Source: Kiloniellales bacterium (GTDB taxonomy: Bacteria > Pseudomonadota > Alphaproteobacteria > Kiloniellales > JAKSDN01). From it: a stretch of DNA of 57,799 nucleotides. The position numbers were made by a program, and so were the translations under genes. The notes below the pieces were generated by a model, which was not told where the DNA came from, ran no database searches, and was given only the letters and a program-made list of their open reading frames with translations. Where the stretch lies: NCBI GenBank assembly GCA_028280455.1, contig JANQLT010000026.1, positions 1-57,799 on the forward strand, given 5' to 3'. This document shows, in pieces, positions 23,981-33,143 of this stretch; position 1 is the stretch's first letter; every line of letters starts with the position of its first letter.

Positions 23981-26395
23981 GTGTCGTCCGAGAGCTTTCC
24001 CAGCCAGGCCCGCGTCGTCGTCATCGGCGGCGGCGTCATGGGCTGCTCGACGCTCTACCACCTGGCCAAGCTGGGCATCGAGGACGCGGTCCTGCTCGAG
24101 CGCCAGAAGCTGACCTGCGGCACCACCTGGCATTCCGCCGCCCAGGTCCGCCAGCTCCGCTCCAGCCGCAACCTGACCCGGCTCATCAAGTACTCGACCG
24201 AGCTCTACGCCGCCCTGGAGGCGGAGACGGGTCAGTCGACCGGCTGGCTGCGCACCGGCTCGCTGTCGATCGCCACCAACCCGGACCGGCTGATCCACAT
24301 CCGCCGGCAGGCGGCCCTGGCGCGGGCCTACGACGTGCCGGCCGAGGAGGTCGACGTCGGCGAGGTCCGCCGGCTCTGGCCCCTGGCCGAGACCAGCGAC
24401 GTGATCGGCGCCGTCTATGCGCCGGAGGACGGCCGGGTCAACCCGAGCGACCTCTGCCTGGCGCTGATCAAGGGCGCCCGCGCCCGGGGCGCCGCGGTCC
24501 AGGAGGACACCGCCGTCACCGGCTTCGTCGTCGAGAACGACCGCCTGGTCGGGGTCGAGACGACGCGCGGCCGGATCGCCTGCGAGGCGGCGGTGATCGC
24601 CGCCGGCCTCTGGAGCCGCGACCTGGCGCTGCAGGCCGGGGTCGCCGCGCCCTTGCTGCCCTGCGAGCACTTCTACCTGCTGACCAAGCCGATCGAGGGC
24701 ATCGAAGGCCACCTGCCGACCCTCTCGGACCACGACTCCTACCTCTACATCCGCGACGACGTCGGCGGTCTGCTGGTCGGCTGCTTCGAGCCCCTGGGCA
24801 AGCCCCTCGAGCCGGCCGCGCTCGGCGAGTCCTTCGCCTTCAGCCTGCTGCCGGAGGACTGGGACCACTTCGAGCCGATGATGCTGAACGCCCTGCACCG
24901 CATCCCGGCGCTGGAGACGGCCGAGGTCCGCACCCTGCTGAACGGGCCCGAGAGCTTCACGCCGGACGGCTCCTTCATGCTCGGCGAGTCGGCCGAAGTG
25001 CGCCGGCTCTATCTCTGCTGCGGGCTCAACTCGGTCGGCGTGGCGACCGGCGGCGGGGCCGGGCGGGCGATCGCCGAGTGGGTCGCCGGCGATGCCGCGC
25101 CGATGGACCTGCACGAGGCCGACCCGCGGCGCTTCTGCACGGCCGAGAACGCCCTGGGGGCCCTGCGCGCCAGGGCGCCGGAGGTGCTCGGCAAGCACTA
25201 CGTGGTGTCCTATCCCGGGCAGGAATGGCGCAGTGCCCGCGACCTGCGCCGGACGCCGCTGCACGAGCGCTTCGTCGCCGCCGGCGCCTACTTCGGCCCG
25301 CGTTTCGGCTGGGAGCGGCCGCTCTGGTTCGGCGCCGAGGGCGAGCCGGCGCTGACCTTCGGCCGGCCGGCCTGGTTCGAGGCGGTCGGCCGCGAAGTGG
25401 CGGCGGCCCACGAGGCGGCGGCGCTGTTCGACCTCTCGACCTACGGCAAGATCCGCGTCAGGGGCGCCGATGCCGAGTCCTTCCTGCAGCGGCTCTGCGC
25501 CAACGACATGGGCCGGCCGCCGGGCCGGGTGACCTACACGGCCCTGCTCAACGAGCGCGGCGGCTTCGAAAGCGACCTGACGGCCCTGCGCCTGGAGGAG
25601 GACGACTACCGCCTGATCGTCGGCACCAACGCGATCCGCCGCGACCTGAGCTGGCTGCGCCGCCACCGGCGCGCCGACGAGCGCGTCACCCTGGAAGACG
25701 AGACCGAGAGCTTCGCCGTGCTCGGCCTGATGGGTCCGCTGTCCCGCGACGTGGTCGCCGGGCTCGGCGGCGAGGCGCTGGACGGCCTCGGCTACTTCCG
25801 CCACCGCGCCGTGACCCTGGCCCGCCTACCGGTCACGGCGGCGCGCATGTCCTATGTCGGCGAGTTCGGCTGGGAGCTCAGCGTGGCCAGCCGCTACGTC
25901 GTCGAGCTGGCCGACGCGCTGATGACGGCGGGCCGCAAGCTCGGTCTGCGCTACGCCGGCGCCAACGCCCAGACGGCCATGCGCATCGAGAAGCGCTACC
26001 CCTCCTTCGGCCACGACATCGGCCCCGACGACACGCCGCTCGAAGCCGGCCTCGACTTCGCCCTCAAGCTGGACGGCGACCTGGACTTCATCGGCAAGGA
26101 GGCTTTGCTGAAGCAGCGCGCCGCCGGGCTGGAGCGGCGCCTGGTGTCGATCCAGTTGGACGATCCCGACGCCCAGCCCCTCGGCCACGAGCCGCTCTAC
26201 CGCGGCGACGAGATCTGCGGGCAGGTGACCTCGGCCGGCTTCGGCTACCGGGTCGGCCGGCCGGTCGCGCTCGGCATGGTGCGAAGCCCGCGCGACGGCG
26301 AGACCCTGGCGCTCGACATCGCCGGCGAGCGCTTCGAGGGCCAGGTCGATTTGGCCGCGGTCTACGATCCCGAGGGCGCGCGCCTGCGCGGCTAG
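23981..26395 (+). CDS. Dimethylglycine/sarcosine dehydrogenase-like FAD protein with GcvT domains
   Basis: 804 aa from GTG 23981. The N-terminal DAO fold has the FAD motif VVVIGGGVMGCSTLYHL and GTTWHSAAQVRQLRSS, whose His matches the residue that binds FAD covalently in dimethylglycine dehydrogenase. A FAO_M-like linker and a C-terminal GcvT-type tetrahydrofolate-binding region follow (FDLSTYGKIRVRGADAESFL; YVGEFGWELSV; GHDIGPDDTPLEAGL; RVGRPVALGMVRSP). The length matches DMGDH (about 810 aa). Expected reaction: oxidative demethylation of an N-methyl amine or amino acid, with one-carbon transfer to THF. The exact substrate is open. Confidence 0.9.
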   Translation: MSSESFPSQARVVVIGGGVMGCSTLYHLAKLGIEDAVLLERQKLTCGTTWHSAAQVRQLRSSRNLTRLIKYSTELYAALEAETGQSTGWLRTGSLSIATNPDRLIHIRRQAALARAYDVPAEEVDVGEVRRLWPLAETSDVIGAVYAPEDGRVNPSDLCLALIKGARARGAAVQEDTAVTGFVVENDRLVGVETTRGRIACEAAVIAAGLWSRDLALQAGVAAPLLPCEHFYLLTKPIEGIEGHLPTLSDHDSYLYIRDDVGGLLVGCFEPLGKPLEPAALGESFAFSLLPEDWDHFEPMMLNALHRIPALETAEVRTLLNGPESFTPDGSFMLGESAEVRRLYLCCGLNSVGVATGGGAGRAIAEWVAGDAAPMDLHEADPRRFCTAENALGALRARAPEVLGKHYVVSYPGQEWRSARDLRRTPLHERFVAAGAYFGPRFGWERPLWFGAEGEPALTFGRPAWFEAVGREVAAAHEAAALFDLSTYGKIRVRGADAESFLQRLCANDMGRPPGRVTYTALLNERGGFESDLTALRLEEDDYRLIVGTNAIRRDLSWLRRHRRADERVTLEDETESFAVLGLMGPLSRDVVAGLGGEALDGLGYFRHRAVTLARLPVTAARMSYVGEFGWELSVASRYVVELADALMTAGRKLGLRYAGANAQTAMRIEKRYPSFGHDIGPDDTPLEAGLDFALKLDGDLDFIGKEALLKQRAAGLERRLVSIQLDDPDAQPLGHEPLYRGDEICGQVTSAGFGYRVGRPVALGMVRSPRDGETLALDIAGERFEGQVDLAAVYDPEGARLRG

Positions 26396-26428
26396 GGCGT
26401 TGCCCGCTTGTCGCGCAGCCTTCGGCAT

Positions 26429-26585
26429 GGAAACGAACTGCCCCCTCACCCAGCTCCGGCTAGGCTCGGCTGCGCCTCACCAAGCCTGCGCATCCCTCTC
26501 CCCCGTCGGGGGAGAGGGCCGTGGAGGCTTAGCGAAGCCGGAGGCTGAGCTTAGCCGGAGCTGGGTGAGGGGGCAGTTCGTTTCC
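26429..26585. repeat. Long perfect inverted repeat (family D)
   Basis: The 34-bp arms at 26429-26462 and 26552-26585 are perfect complements (GGAAACGAACTGCCCCCTCA...). Inside is a second perfect hairpin, CCCTCTCCCCCG / CGGGGGAGAGGG (26494-26518), with a one-base loop. Total 157 bp, between convergent genes. It could work as a bidirectional terminator. Confidence 0.9.
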
Positions 26586-26646
26586 CTTCGGCGGCAGGCT
26601 GGCGATGCCATCTCATCTGGCAGCACTCTGGCGTTCGGCGTTTCGC

Positions 26647-27318
26647 CTACTCGTTGTCGCTGATCGAGGCGCCGGCGCCGCGCTCGCGGGACTCCGCAGT
26701 GGCCGGCACCAGGGCGCTGGCGGCGTGCTCGCCGAGCCGGCGCCACAGCAGGTCGTCGACCAGCAGGCCCGTCGCGAGCGTCCGCCGGCGGTAGGCCTCG
26801 TAGTCGATCTGCGGCAGCGCCATGGCCAGCGGGCCCTCGTGCAGGGTGATGCGGACGTCCACCGGCGTGTCGTGGGCGAGGTCGTCGGGCTTGACCATCA
26901 GGCCCGCGCCGCTGCGCTTGTCGACGCAGGCCGCGGCCCGGCCGCCCCAGCCGAGCTCGAAGCTCCAGCCGGCGCGCCGCCGCCGGTCGGCGAGCGGCAG
27001 CAGGAACAGCGGGTCGGCCAGGTTCCTGACGAGGAGCGTTTCGCCCGGGCCGTTCAGCACGGCCAGGTCGATCAGGGCGCCGCAGAGCAGGACCGCCGAC
27101 CGGCCGCCGGCATCGAGGCTCCCGTCGTCGCCGTCGAGCGGCCGCGGGGCGATCGGGTGGCGCGCTAGCTGGGCGACCAGGGCCGGCAACGCCGGCAGGC
27201 CGCGGGACTCCAGCCAGGCGGTGGCGAAGCCGCCGTCCTCGTCGAGGCCGGGTGGCGCGCCCCGGCCGGCCAGCGCGCGCTTCGCCAGGGCCTCCAGCTC
27301 GGCCAGGGTGACGATCAT
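26647..27318 (-). CDS. DUF3726-like protein
   Basis: 223 aa, cytosolic, no membrane segment. The N-terminal IVTLAELEALAKRALAGRGAPPGLDEDGGFATAWLESRG has the look of DUF3726 proteins (ExxALAxKA...G...GLAEEAG). The family has no known function. The start ATG 27318 overlaps the stop of the 570-aa gene as ATGA, so the pair is translationally coupled. Family assignment is from memory of the pattern and moderately sure. Confidence 0.7.
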   Translation of the reverse strand: MIVTLAELEALAKRALAGRGAPPGLDEDGGFATAWLESRGLPALPALVAQLARHPIAPRPLDGDDGSLDAGGRSAVLLCGALIDLAVLNGPGETLLVRNLADPLFLLPLADRRRRAGWSFELGWGGRAAACVDKRSGAGLMVKPDDLAHDTPVDVRITLHEGPLAMALPQIDYEAYRRRTLATGLLVDDLLWRRLGEHAASALVPATAESRERGAGASISDNE

Positions 27319-29027
27319 GCGCTTTCGTCGAGCAGGACGGGGAAGGCCCAGTCGTCGGCGCTCTCCGGGTCGAGATCCTCGAAGGCCGGCGCGCCCTGGT
27401 ACATGGTGATGCGAGTCCAGCGGTCCGACTTGGGATCGAACTTGGCGGCGCCGAAGATCGACAGCTTGCAGCGCAGCAGGTCGATGGCGAGCATGTCGCG
27501 GCCGATCAGGTTGTCGCGGATCTCGGCATAGGGCTGTCCGGCGAGGCTCTGGACCCGCCGGGCGATCTGCCGCAGGTCGGGCCGGCGCAGCAGCAGCAGC
27601 GCGAGCGGCTGCGCCTGGTCAGCCTCTTCGCAAAGGGCCTGCCAGAGCCGTTTCACTTCGCTGCCGATGCCGAGGCGCTGCTCGCGCTCGGCGCCCGGCT
27701 CCTCGAAGCGGGCGCCCAGGCGCGGCTCCAGCTTCTCCTCCGAGACGTACCAGAAGAAATGCCGCTCGCGCGGGTCCGCGTAGTCGGGCGCCAGCGCCCA
27801 GGCGTAGCGCTGCTCGATCAGCGCGCGCAGCTCGGCCAGGCGCATGCGCGGCTCGAGGTCCGCCGTCTCCTCGACCGCCAGGCTGTCTTCCAGGTCGTCG
27901 ACCAGATCGCCCTGGGGCTCGAGCAGGAGGCTGTTGACGAGCTCCTGGCCTTCGAGCGAGAGCGTCCCGGCGGCCAGGTCGGCGATCGCTTGCCAGGGCC
28001 GGGCTTGCGCGGAAAGCGCCGGCCGTTCGTCCGTCAGCCGGGCGGCGAAGCGCGGCAGCTCGTCCCGCAGCGTCTCGATCCGCGCCGACTGCCGGGCATC
28101 GTCGGTCTGCCATTCCGCCAGGTGGCGGACGGCCCGCTCGAGCAGCGCAAAGAAACGCGCGACGCTGGCGTCGTCCCTTCGGCCGGCGGCACGGACCCGG
28201 GCGATCGCCGCCTCGCGGGCTTCCAGCCAGCGGCCGATCAGCAGGGGATGGCCGACCAGGAAGGGCGCCATGCCGAGCCCGGTGGCGTTGCCGATGCCGA
28301 GGCGGCGTTTCGAGGCGACGCTGAGCGGCACGGCGCTCGCCGGCGATCGGCAGCGGGCCAGGTGGGCGACCAGGTCGTAGGTGTACTCGCGGATCAGGTA
28401 GACGCTCAGCAGCTCCGCCTCGAAGGGCCGCGAGAAGAGCCCGCCGGAGAAGGTGTTCTCCAGGTCGGAGAGCCCGAACTTGCCGTTGCCGTAGACCGCG
28501 GTCGTGCGCATCAGGTAGCCGACCGCCGCCAAGGTCGCCGGCGCGGGCTGCCGTCCGGCCGCCAGCGCCGCGACCACCGGCTCGAACAGCCGCATGCTCT
28601 TGTTGGCGCGGCTCAGCACCAGCTCGCGGGCCGAGCAGCGGCCGGCCTCCTGCTTGGGCACGTTGGCGAAGAGACGCTCGAGGGTGGCTTCGTCGGGGTC
28701 CGCCGTGGTCAGCGCGAAGGTCGAGTCCCACTTCTCGGCGATGACGCGGTCGCTGCGCTCCTCGTCGGCCAGGGCGTGGCCGAAGCAGACCAGCCGAACG
28801 CTGCCGGCGGGCGTATGCAAGGCGTAGACCGCCGTGCCGATGCCCTCGTCGTCGAGGTCGAAGCGCTCGCGCTCCAGACGCCAGTTTTCGCGCACGGCCC
28901 GGCGCAGCAGCGAGCGCATGAAGCTGAGGCGCGTCTGATGGAAGCTGCCGAGACGGGCCAGGCGCATGACCGTCTCGGGTGGCCGCAAGGCCAGCGCGGC
29001 ATCGTCACGCGCGGCGGGCTTGGGCAT
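27315..29027 (-). CDS. Conserved-looking 570-aa protein of unknown function
   Basis: 570 aa that I do not recognise. It is soluble, with no signal peptide or helix long enough for a membrane. Features: N-terminal SFHQTRLSFMRSLLRRAVRENW, VRLVCFGHALADEERSDRVIAEKWDSTFAL, a possible core YLMRTTAVYGNGKFGLSD and LLSVYLIREYTYDLVAHLARCR, and a C-terminal FFWYVSEEKLEPRLGARF with LAIDLLRCKLSIFGAAKFDPKSD. Many Arg, Asp and aromatic residues suggest an enzyme. It overlaps the M19 gene by 23 bp upstream and the DUF3726-like gene by 4 bp downstream, so the three products very likely act together. Confidence 0.8.
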   Translation of the reverse strand: MPKPAARDDAALALRPPETVMRLARLGSFHQTRLSFMRSLLRRAVRENWRLERERFDLDDEGIGTAVYALHTPAGSVRLVCFGHALADEERSDRVIAEKWDSTFALTTADPDEATLERLFANVPKQEAGRCSARELVLSRANKSMRLFEPVVAALAAGRQPAPATLAAVGYLMRTTAVYGNGKFGLSDLENTFSGGLFSRPFEAELLSVYLIREYTYDLVAHLARCRSPASAVPLSVASKRRLGIGNATGLGMAPFLVGHPLLIGRWLEAREAAIARVRAAGRRDDASVARFFALLERAVRHLAEWQTDDARQSARIETLRDELPRFAARLTDERPALSAQARPWQAIADLAAGTLSLEGQELVNSLLLEPQGDLVDDLEDSLAVEETADLEPRMRLAELRALIEQRYAWALAPDYADPRERHFFWYVSEEKLEPRLGARFEEPGAEREQRLGIGSEVKRLWQALCEEADQAQPLALLLLRRPDLRQIARRVQSLAGQPYAEIRDNLIGRDMLAIDLLRCKLSIFGAAKFDPKSDRWTRITMYQGAPAFEDLDPESADDWAFPVLLDESA

Positions 29028-30021
29028 CGTCCGTCGTCCCTTGCGCGCTGGCCGGGCAGAAGGAGCGCTCGAAGAAGGCTAGCCAGTTGTCGCCCATCAC
29101 CTTGTCGATCAGCGGCTGGTCGAAGCCGACCGCGGCGAGGCCGCTTGCGATGTTGCCGAAGTCGCGGTTGCAGGCGAACCAGTCCGGCTGCGGCGGGAAG
29201 CCGGCCGCCGCCTTGCTGCCCTCACCGAAGTCGCGCGTCCGGGTCCAGGTGCCGTTGCGCATCCACTCGACGACCGAGTCCGGCTGGTTCTGGCAGAGGT
29301 CGGAGCCGAGGCCGACATGGTCCGGGCCCATCAGCTCTAGCGTCCGCGCGACCATCGCGCAGAAGCTCTCCAGGCTGCAGTCGGTCTTGTCCCTGAGATG
29401 GTGCGGGTAGAGGCTGAGCCCGAGCATGCCGCCGCTCTCGGCCAGCGCGCGCAGCACCGCGTCGGACTTGTTGCGCAAGGCCGGGGCCCAGGCCGCAGGG
29501 TTGGCGTGGGTGATCGCGATCGGGCGCTCGGAGATCTCGATCGCCTCCAGGGTCGAGCGCTCGGCGCTGTGCGACATGTCGACCACCAGCCCGACCCGGT
29601 TCATCTCGCGGATCACCTCCCGGCCCATGCGGGTGATGCCGGGGTCCTCGGCCTCGTAGCAGCCGGTCGCGAGCAGGCTCTGGTTGTTGTAGCTGAGCTG
29701 CATGAAGCGCAGGCCGAGGTCGTGCAGCACCGCGACCAGGCCTATGTCGTCCTCGAGCGGCGAGCAGTTCTGCGCTCCGAAGAGGATGCCCGTGCGCCCC
29801 GAGGCCGCGGCGGCGCCAAGCTCCTCGGCGCTGCCCACCGGCACGATCAGGTCGCCGAAGGCCTCGAAGCGCCGCTTCCACTCGATGATCCGCTCGACGG
29901 TCTCGCGGAAGTCCTCGTGGTAGGCGATGGTGACGTGCACCGCCGCCACGCCGCCGGCGCGCATCTCGCGGAAGATCTCTTCCGACCAATTGCAGTATTG
30001 CAGGCCGTCTATGATGGGCAT
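29005..30021 (-). CDS. M19 (renal dipeptidase-like) family protein with incomplete metal site
   Basis: 338 aa. The C-terminal two thirds match M19 dipeptidases: [11 protein letters not shown] and ITHAN carry the two metal-binding His of the second site, and [11 protein letters not shown] carries the catalytic-site Asp. The usual N-terminal DGHND motif is [13 protein letters not shown], so the first His and Asp ligands are absent. The bridging Glu region reads [12 protein letters not shown]. It is therefore either a mononuclear enzyme or one with a changed reaction. No signal peptide is seen. First gene of an overlapping trio on the minus strand. Confidence 0.85.
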   Translation of the reverse strand: MPIIDGLQYCNWSEEIFREMRAGGVAAVHVTIAYHEDFRETVERIIEWKRRFEAFGDLIVPVGSAEELGAAAASGRTGILFGAQNCSPLEDDIGLVAVLHDLGLRFMQLSYNNQSLLATGCYEAEDPGITRMGREVIREMNRVGLVVDMSHSAERSTLEAIEISERPIAITHANPAAWAPALRNKSDAVLRALAESGGMLGLSLYPHHLRDKTDCSLESFCAMVARTLELMGPDHVGLGSDLCQNQPDSVVEWMRNGTWTRTRDFGEGSKAAAGFPPQPDWFACNRDFGNIASGLAAVGFDQPLIDKVMGDNWLAFFERSFCPASAQGTTDDAQARRA

Positions 30022-30071
30022 CGCGGGCGGGCTCGTGTCGTCGGTGACCGGACCAGCCGCAAGCCTGAAGC

Positions 30072-30114
30072 AGCCGGATCAGGCCGGCAAGCCCCGGGTC
30101 GGGCTTATCCGGCT
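30072..30114. repeat. Two-tier hairpin in divergent gap
   Basis: AGCCGGAT ... ATCCGGCT encloses AAGCCC-cgggtc-GGGCTT. It lies between the divergent M19 and APS kinase-fusion genes and could be an operator or an RNA leader structure. Confidence 0.45.
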
Positions 30115-30201
30115 GTACAAGCCGGGTCTTGCCCAGTATCAGGCCCATTCGATCCATCGGATGCGGCCACCCGCCGCAGGGGAAAGGGACGCTTGGGACA
30201 G

Positions 30202-31650
30202 ATGCCGGGTGCCATGGACAAGCCGAGCAAGGAGCGGCTTCACCTGCTGGTCTGCGGCGCCGAGGGCGAGGGTCGGGCAGCCTTGCTCGACGCGCTCGTG
30301 GCCGGGCCCACTCTCGGCAACGAGCGGCGCGACTTCACTCTTCTCGAGGCCGACGACCTCGCTCAGGTCAGCGGCGACATCGTGACCGGTGCCTCGAGGG
30401 TGGATCTGGCGCTGGTCCTGGTCGATGCCCAAGAGGGCCTGCCGAGCGAGAGCCGGAGTCACGCCACCGTCGCCGCCCTCCTCGGGGTCCGCCAGCTCGT
30501 CCTGGTGGTGGGCGGGATGGACCGGGTCGACCAGCAAGAGGCGCGCTTCGACGAGCTCCTGGGCGACTTCCGGGACCTTGCCGCCGGGCTCGGCGTCGAG
30601 CAGCAGGTGGTCGGCGTGCCGCTTGCGGCCGGCCGCGAGGCCATGCCCTGGTACCGCGGCCCGAGCCTCCCGGAGGCCCTCGAAGCGGCCGAGCCCGCCG
30701 GCGATCTCCCGGTCGCGGCGGAGGCCCCCTCCGAGGTCACCGACCAGTTCATGGCGCACGTGATCTGGTTCGGCGAGCGGCCGATGCTGCCGGAGCGCGC
30801 CTATGTCCTGAAGCTCGGCGCTCAGGCCGTGCCCTCGGCGATCACCGAGCTCAAGCACAAGATCAACGTCGACAACCTCGACCAGCTCGCGGCCAAGACC
30901 TTGGAGAGGGGCGAGATCGGCGTCTGCAACATCGCGGTCGACCAGCCGATCACCTGTGGTCCCTACAAGGAGAGCCGCGCGCTCGGCGGCTTCCTGCTGG
31001 TCGACCGTCTGAGCGAGGAGATGCTCGGCGTCGGCATGATCGACTTCGGCCTGCGGCGCGCGACCAACCTCTCCTGGCAGGACTACGACATCGGCAAGCG
31101 CAGCCGCGCGGCGCAGAAGCGCCAGACGCCCTGCGTGCTCTGGTTCACCGGCCTGTCGGGCGCCGGCAAGTCGACCATCGCCGATCTGGTCGACAAGAAG
31201 CTGCACGCCATGGGCCAGCACTGCTACGTGCTCGACGGCGACAACGTGCGCCACGGCCTCAACAAGGACCTCGGCTTCACCGACGTCGACCGGGTCGAGA
31301 ACATCCGCCGCGTCGCCGAGGTGGCGAAGCTCTTCGTCGATTCCGGCCTGATCGTGCTGGTCTCCTTCATCTCGCCCTTCCGCAGCGAGCGCCAGTTGGC
31401 GCGCGAGATGGTCGAGGAGGGCGAGTTCGTCGAGATCTTCGTCGACACGCCCCTGGCCGTCTGCGAGGAGCGCGATCCCAAGGGCCTCTACCAGAAGGCC
31501 CGCAGCGGCCAGATCGCCAACTTCACCGGCATCGACTCGCCCTACGAGCCGCCGGAGCAGGCCGAGCTCAGCTTGGACACGGTGGCGCTCTCGCAGGAGC
31601 AGGCGGCCGAGGCCGTGATCGATTTCATGCGCGAGAAGGGCCTGGTCTGA
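30202..31650 (+). CDS. cysC: APS kinase fused to a decayed CysN GTPase-like domain
   Basis: 482 aa from ATG 30202 (ATG 30214 also possible). The C-terminal CysC domain (about 310-482) is intact: P-loop [38 protein letters not shown], and [21 protein letters not shown]. The N-terminal part aligns with CysN but is broken as a GTPase. The P-loop reads GAEGEGRAA instead of GSVDDGKST, and the switch I block with REQGIT is missing. The DTPGHE region is replaced, keeping only VTGAS, and NKMD is [18 protein letters not shown] is kept, EF-Tu domain 2 is absent, and domain 3 ([32 protein letters not shown]) remains. No cysD is nearby. It should make PAPS from APS and fits the adjacent sulfotransferase. 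Confidence 0.88.
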   Translation: MPGAMDKPSKERLHLLVCGAEGEGRAALLDALVAGPTLGNERRDFTLLEADDLAQVSGDIVTGASRVDLALVLVDAQEGLPSESRSHATVAALLGVRQLVLVVGGMDRVDQQEARFDELLGDFRDLAAGLGVEQQVVGVPLAAGREAMPWYRGPSLPEALEAAEPAGDLPVAAEAPSEVTDQFMAHVIWFGERPMLPERAYVLKLGAQAVPSAITELKHKINVDNLDQLAAKTLERGEIGVCNIAVDQPITCGPYKESRALGGFLLVDRLSEEMLGVGMIDFGLRRATNLSWQDYDIGKRSRAAQKRQTPCVLWFTGLSGAGKSTIADLVDKKLHAMGQHCYVLDGDNVRHGLNKDLGFTDVDRVENIRRVAEVAKLFVDSGLIVLVSFISPFRSERQLAREMVEEGEFVEIFVDTPLAVCEERDPKGLYQKARSGQIANFTGIDSPYEPPEQAELSLDTVALSQEQAAEAVIDFMREKGLV

Positions 31651-31656
31651 TTCCGA

Positions 31657-31683
31657 GCTGCGATGAGGGAGCCTCGTTGCAGC
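31657..31683. repeat. Palindromic repeat family B (copy 1)
   Basis: GCTGCGATGAG / CTCGTTGCAGC, an 11-bp stem with two G-T wobbles and a 5-nt loop, lies 7 bp after the APS kinase stop and 14 bp before the convergent ligase stop. Its sequence matches the hairpins at 43341 and 43437. Confidence 0.65.
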
Positions 31684-31696
31684 CCGGTAAGTGTCC

Positions 31697-33097
31697 TCAG
31701 TCCGCGACTTCGGACATGAAGTCGAAGTACTTGCCCTCGGCGGTGCGCGGGATCTCGTCGTGGTAGGACAGGGCGATCTCGAACGTGTCGCCGTAGTGCT
31801 CCGCGATCCAGCCGCGCAGCGCCGCCTCCTGCTGCTCCGACAGCGGGTGGCTGACGGCGACGCGGACCTCGAGCCGCGATAGGCTCTTTTGGATCACCTG
31901 GTACTGCGTGACGCCGAGGCCGACGAGATCGTCGAGCGGCCCGGCGCTGTGCAGGGTCCAGCGCTTCTCGCCGTTGGGCAGGGAGAGCATCTGCTGCTTG
32001 CGGCCGAGGATGCGCGTCAGCACCGGCAGGCCGCGACCGCACGGGCAGGGCGGCCCGACCTCGGCGTGGTCGCCGAAGTCGTAGCGGATCAGCGGCATGG
32101 AGAATTCCTGCAGCGGCGTCGCGATGATCCGGCCGACCTCGCCCGGGGCGCAGGGCCGGCCCTTCTCGTCCAGCACCTCGACCAGGATGGTCTCCGACTG
32201 GACGTGATAGTGCTCCTGCTCGGGACACTGCAGGGCCAGGTAGCCGAGGTCGCGCGCGGTGTACATGTCCGCCACGCGGCAGCCCCAAGCCTTCTCGGTC
32301 ACGTGCCGGGTCTCGGGCGACAGCACCTCGGCGACGGTCAGGACCTCGCGCAGGCTGGGCACCTTCAGGTCCGCCTCGAGACTGTGGCGCGCCAGCCGGT
32401 CGAGATTGGTCGGGTGGGTGATGAGGTAGCTCGGCGCCTTCCTGATCAGGAAATCGACCTGCTCGGCCGGGCTGCAGTTGATGTCGAGCTGGAACAGCGG
32501 GCCGGTCTCGATGCCGGCGGCCTTCGGCACGCCCCAGTTCTCCGCCTGCTTGCCGTCCGGATAGCCGGCGCCGGCCGAGCGACCGCGGATCATGGCCAGG
32601 GAGCCGCCGAAGTCGCGCTTGTGCCAGAGGTGGTTGCGCAAGGTGACCGCGCGCCAGAACAGCACGAAGAGCTGGCTGTGCCGCACGGCCACCGGCTTGC
32701 CGGTCGAGCCGGAGGTGAAGGTCTGGCTGACCTTGCCGTGCTGTCTGGGCAGGGCGCGCGACATCAGGCGCTGATCCGCGCCTTGGATGTCCGCGCGCTG
32801 CAGCAGCGGCACCTCTGCCCAGAGCTCGGGCGTCAGCGCGCCCGTCTCAAGCTGCTTGGCGATCGGCGCCAGTTTCTTGCGGTAGTAGGGCACGCTCTTC
32901 TGGGCGTGCAGCAGCAAGGCGCGAAGTTGTTGCCGCTGGCGGCGCTCGATCTCGGCGGCGGGCAGCCACTGGTCGCGCTCCAGTTGCAGCAGGATGGCCA
33001 TGAGCGATGCTGCCGAGGGGGCCGGCACCGCTGGCCAGTGAATGCCCTCGATCGCCGATTTGAAGGTCGGCTCGGGCGGCGCGGACTCGTCGCTCAT
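31697..33097 (-). CDS. Phenylacetate-CoA ligase/CapK-family adenylate-forming enzyme
   Basis: 466 aa. The adenylate-forming motif TFTSGSTGKPVAVRH, PTNLDRLARHS, the YTARDLG acyl-binding/AMP region, GRIIATPLQEFSMPLIRYDFGD and the Cys motif CPCGRGLPVLTRILGRKQQ define the PaaK/CapK family. Members make CoA thioesters of aryl acids or work in capsule and lipid assembly. It lies 46 bp downstream of the sulfotransferase and converges on the APS kinase fusion, so a role in building or modifying a sulfated molecule is plausible (inference). Confidence 0.88.
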   Translation of the reverse strand: MSDESAPPEPTFKSAIEGIHWPAVPAPSAASLMAILLQLERDQWLPAAEIERRQRQQLRALLLHAQKSVPYYRKKLAPIAKQLETGALTPELWAEVPLLQRADIQGADQRLMSRALPRQHGKVSQTFTSGSTGKPVAVRHSQLFVLFWRAVTLRNHLWHKRDFGGSLAMIRGRSAGAGYPDGKQAENWGVPKAAGIETGPLFQLDINCSPAEQVDFLIRKAPSYLITHPTNLDRLARHSLEADLKVPSLREVLTVAEVLSPETRHVTEKAWGCRVADMYTARDLGYLALQCPEQEHYHVQSETILVEVLDEKGRPCAPGEVGRIIATPLQEFSMPLIRYDFGDHAEVGPPCPCGRGLPVLTRILGRKQQMLSLPNGEKRWTLHSAGPLDDLVGLGVTQYQVIQKSLSRLEVRVAVSHPLSEQQEAALRGWIAEHYGDTFEIALSYHDEIPRTAEGKYFDFMSEVAD

Positions 33098-33143
33098 GCC
33101 CGGCGCGCGCCTGCGGGCCGCCGGAGGCTCGGCCGCCGGGCGC

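Noticed and set aside
24001..25804. 642-aa minus-strand frame opposite the flavoenzyme
   Set aside because: Antisense shadow; no domain seen and the plus-strand flavoenzyme has clear FAD and GcvT motifs.
30202..31100. Intact CysN (ATP sulfurylase large subunit)
   Set aside because: All G motifs needed for GTP are altered or missing and domain 2 is absent; no CysD gene is nearby.
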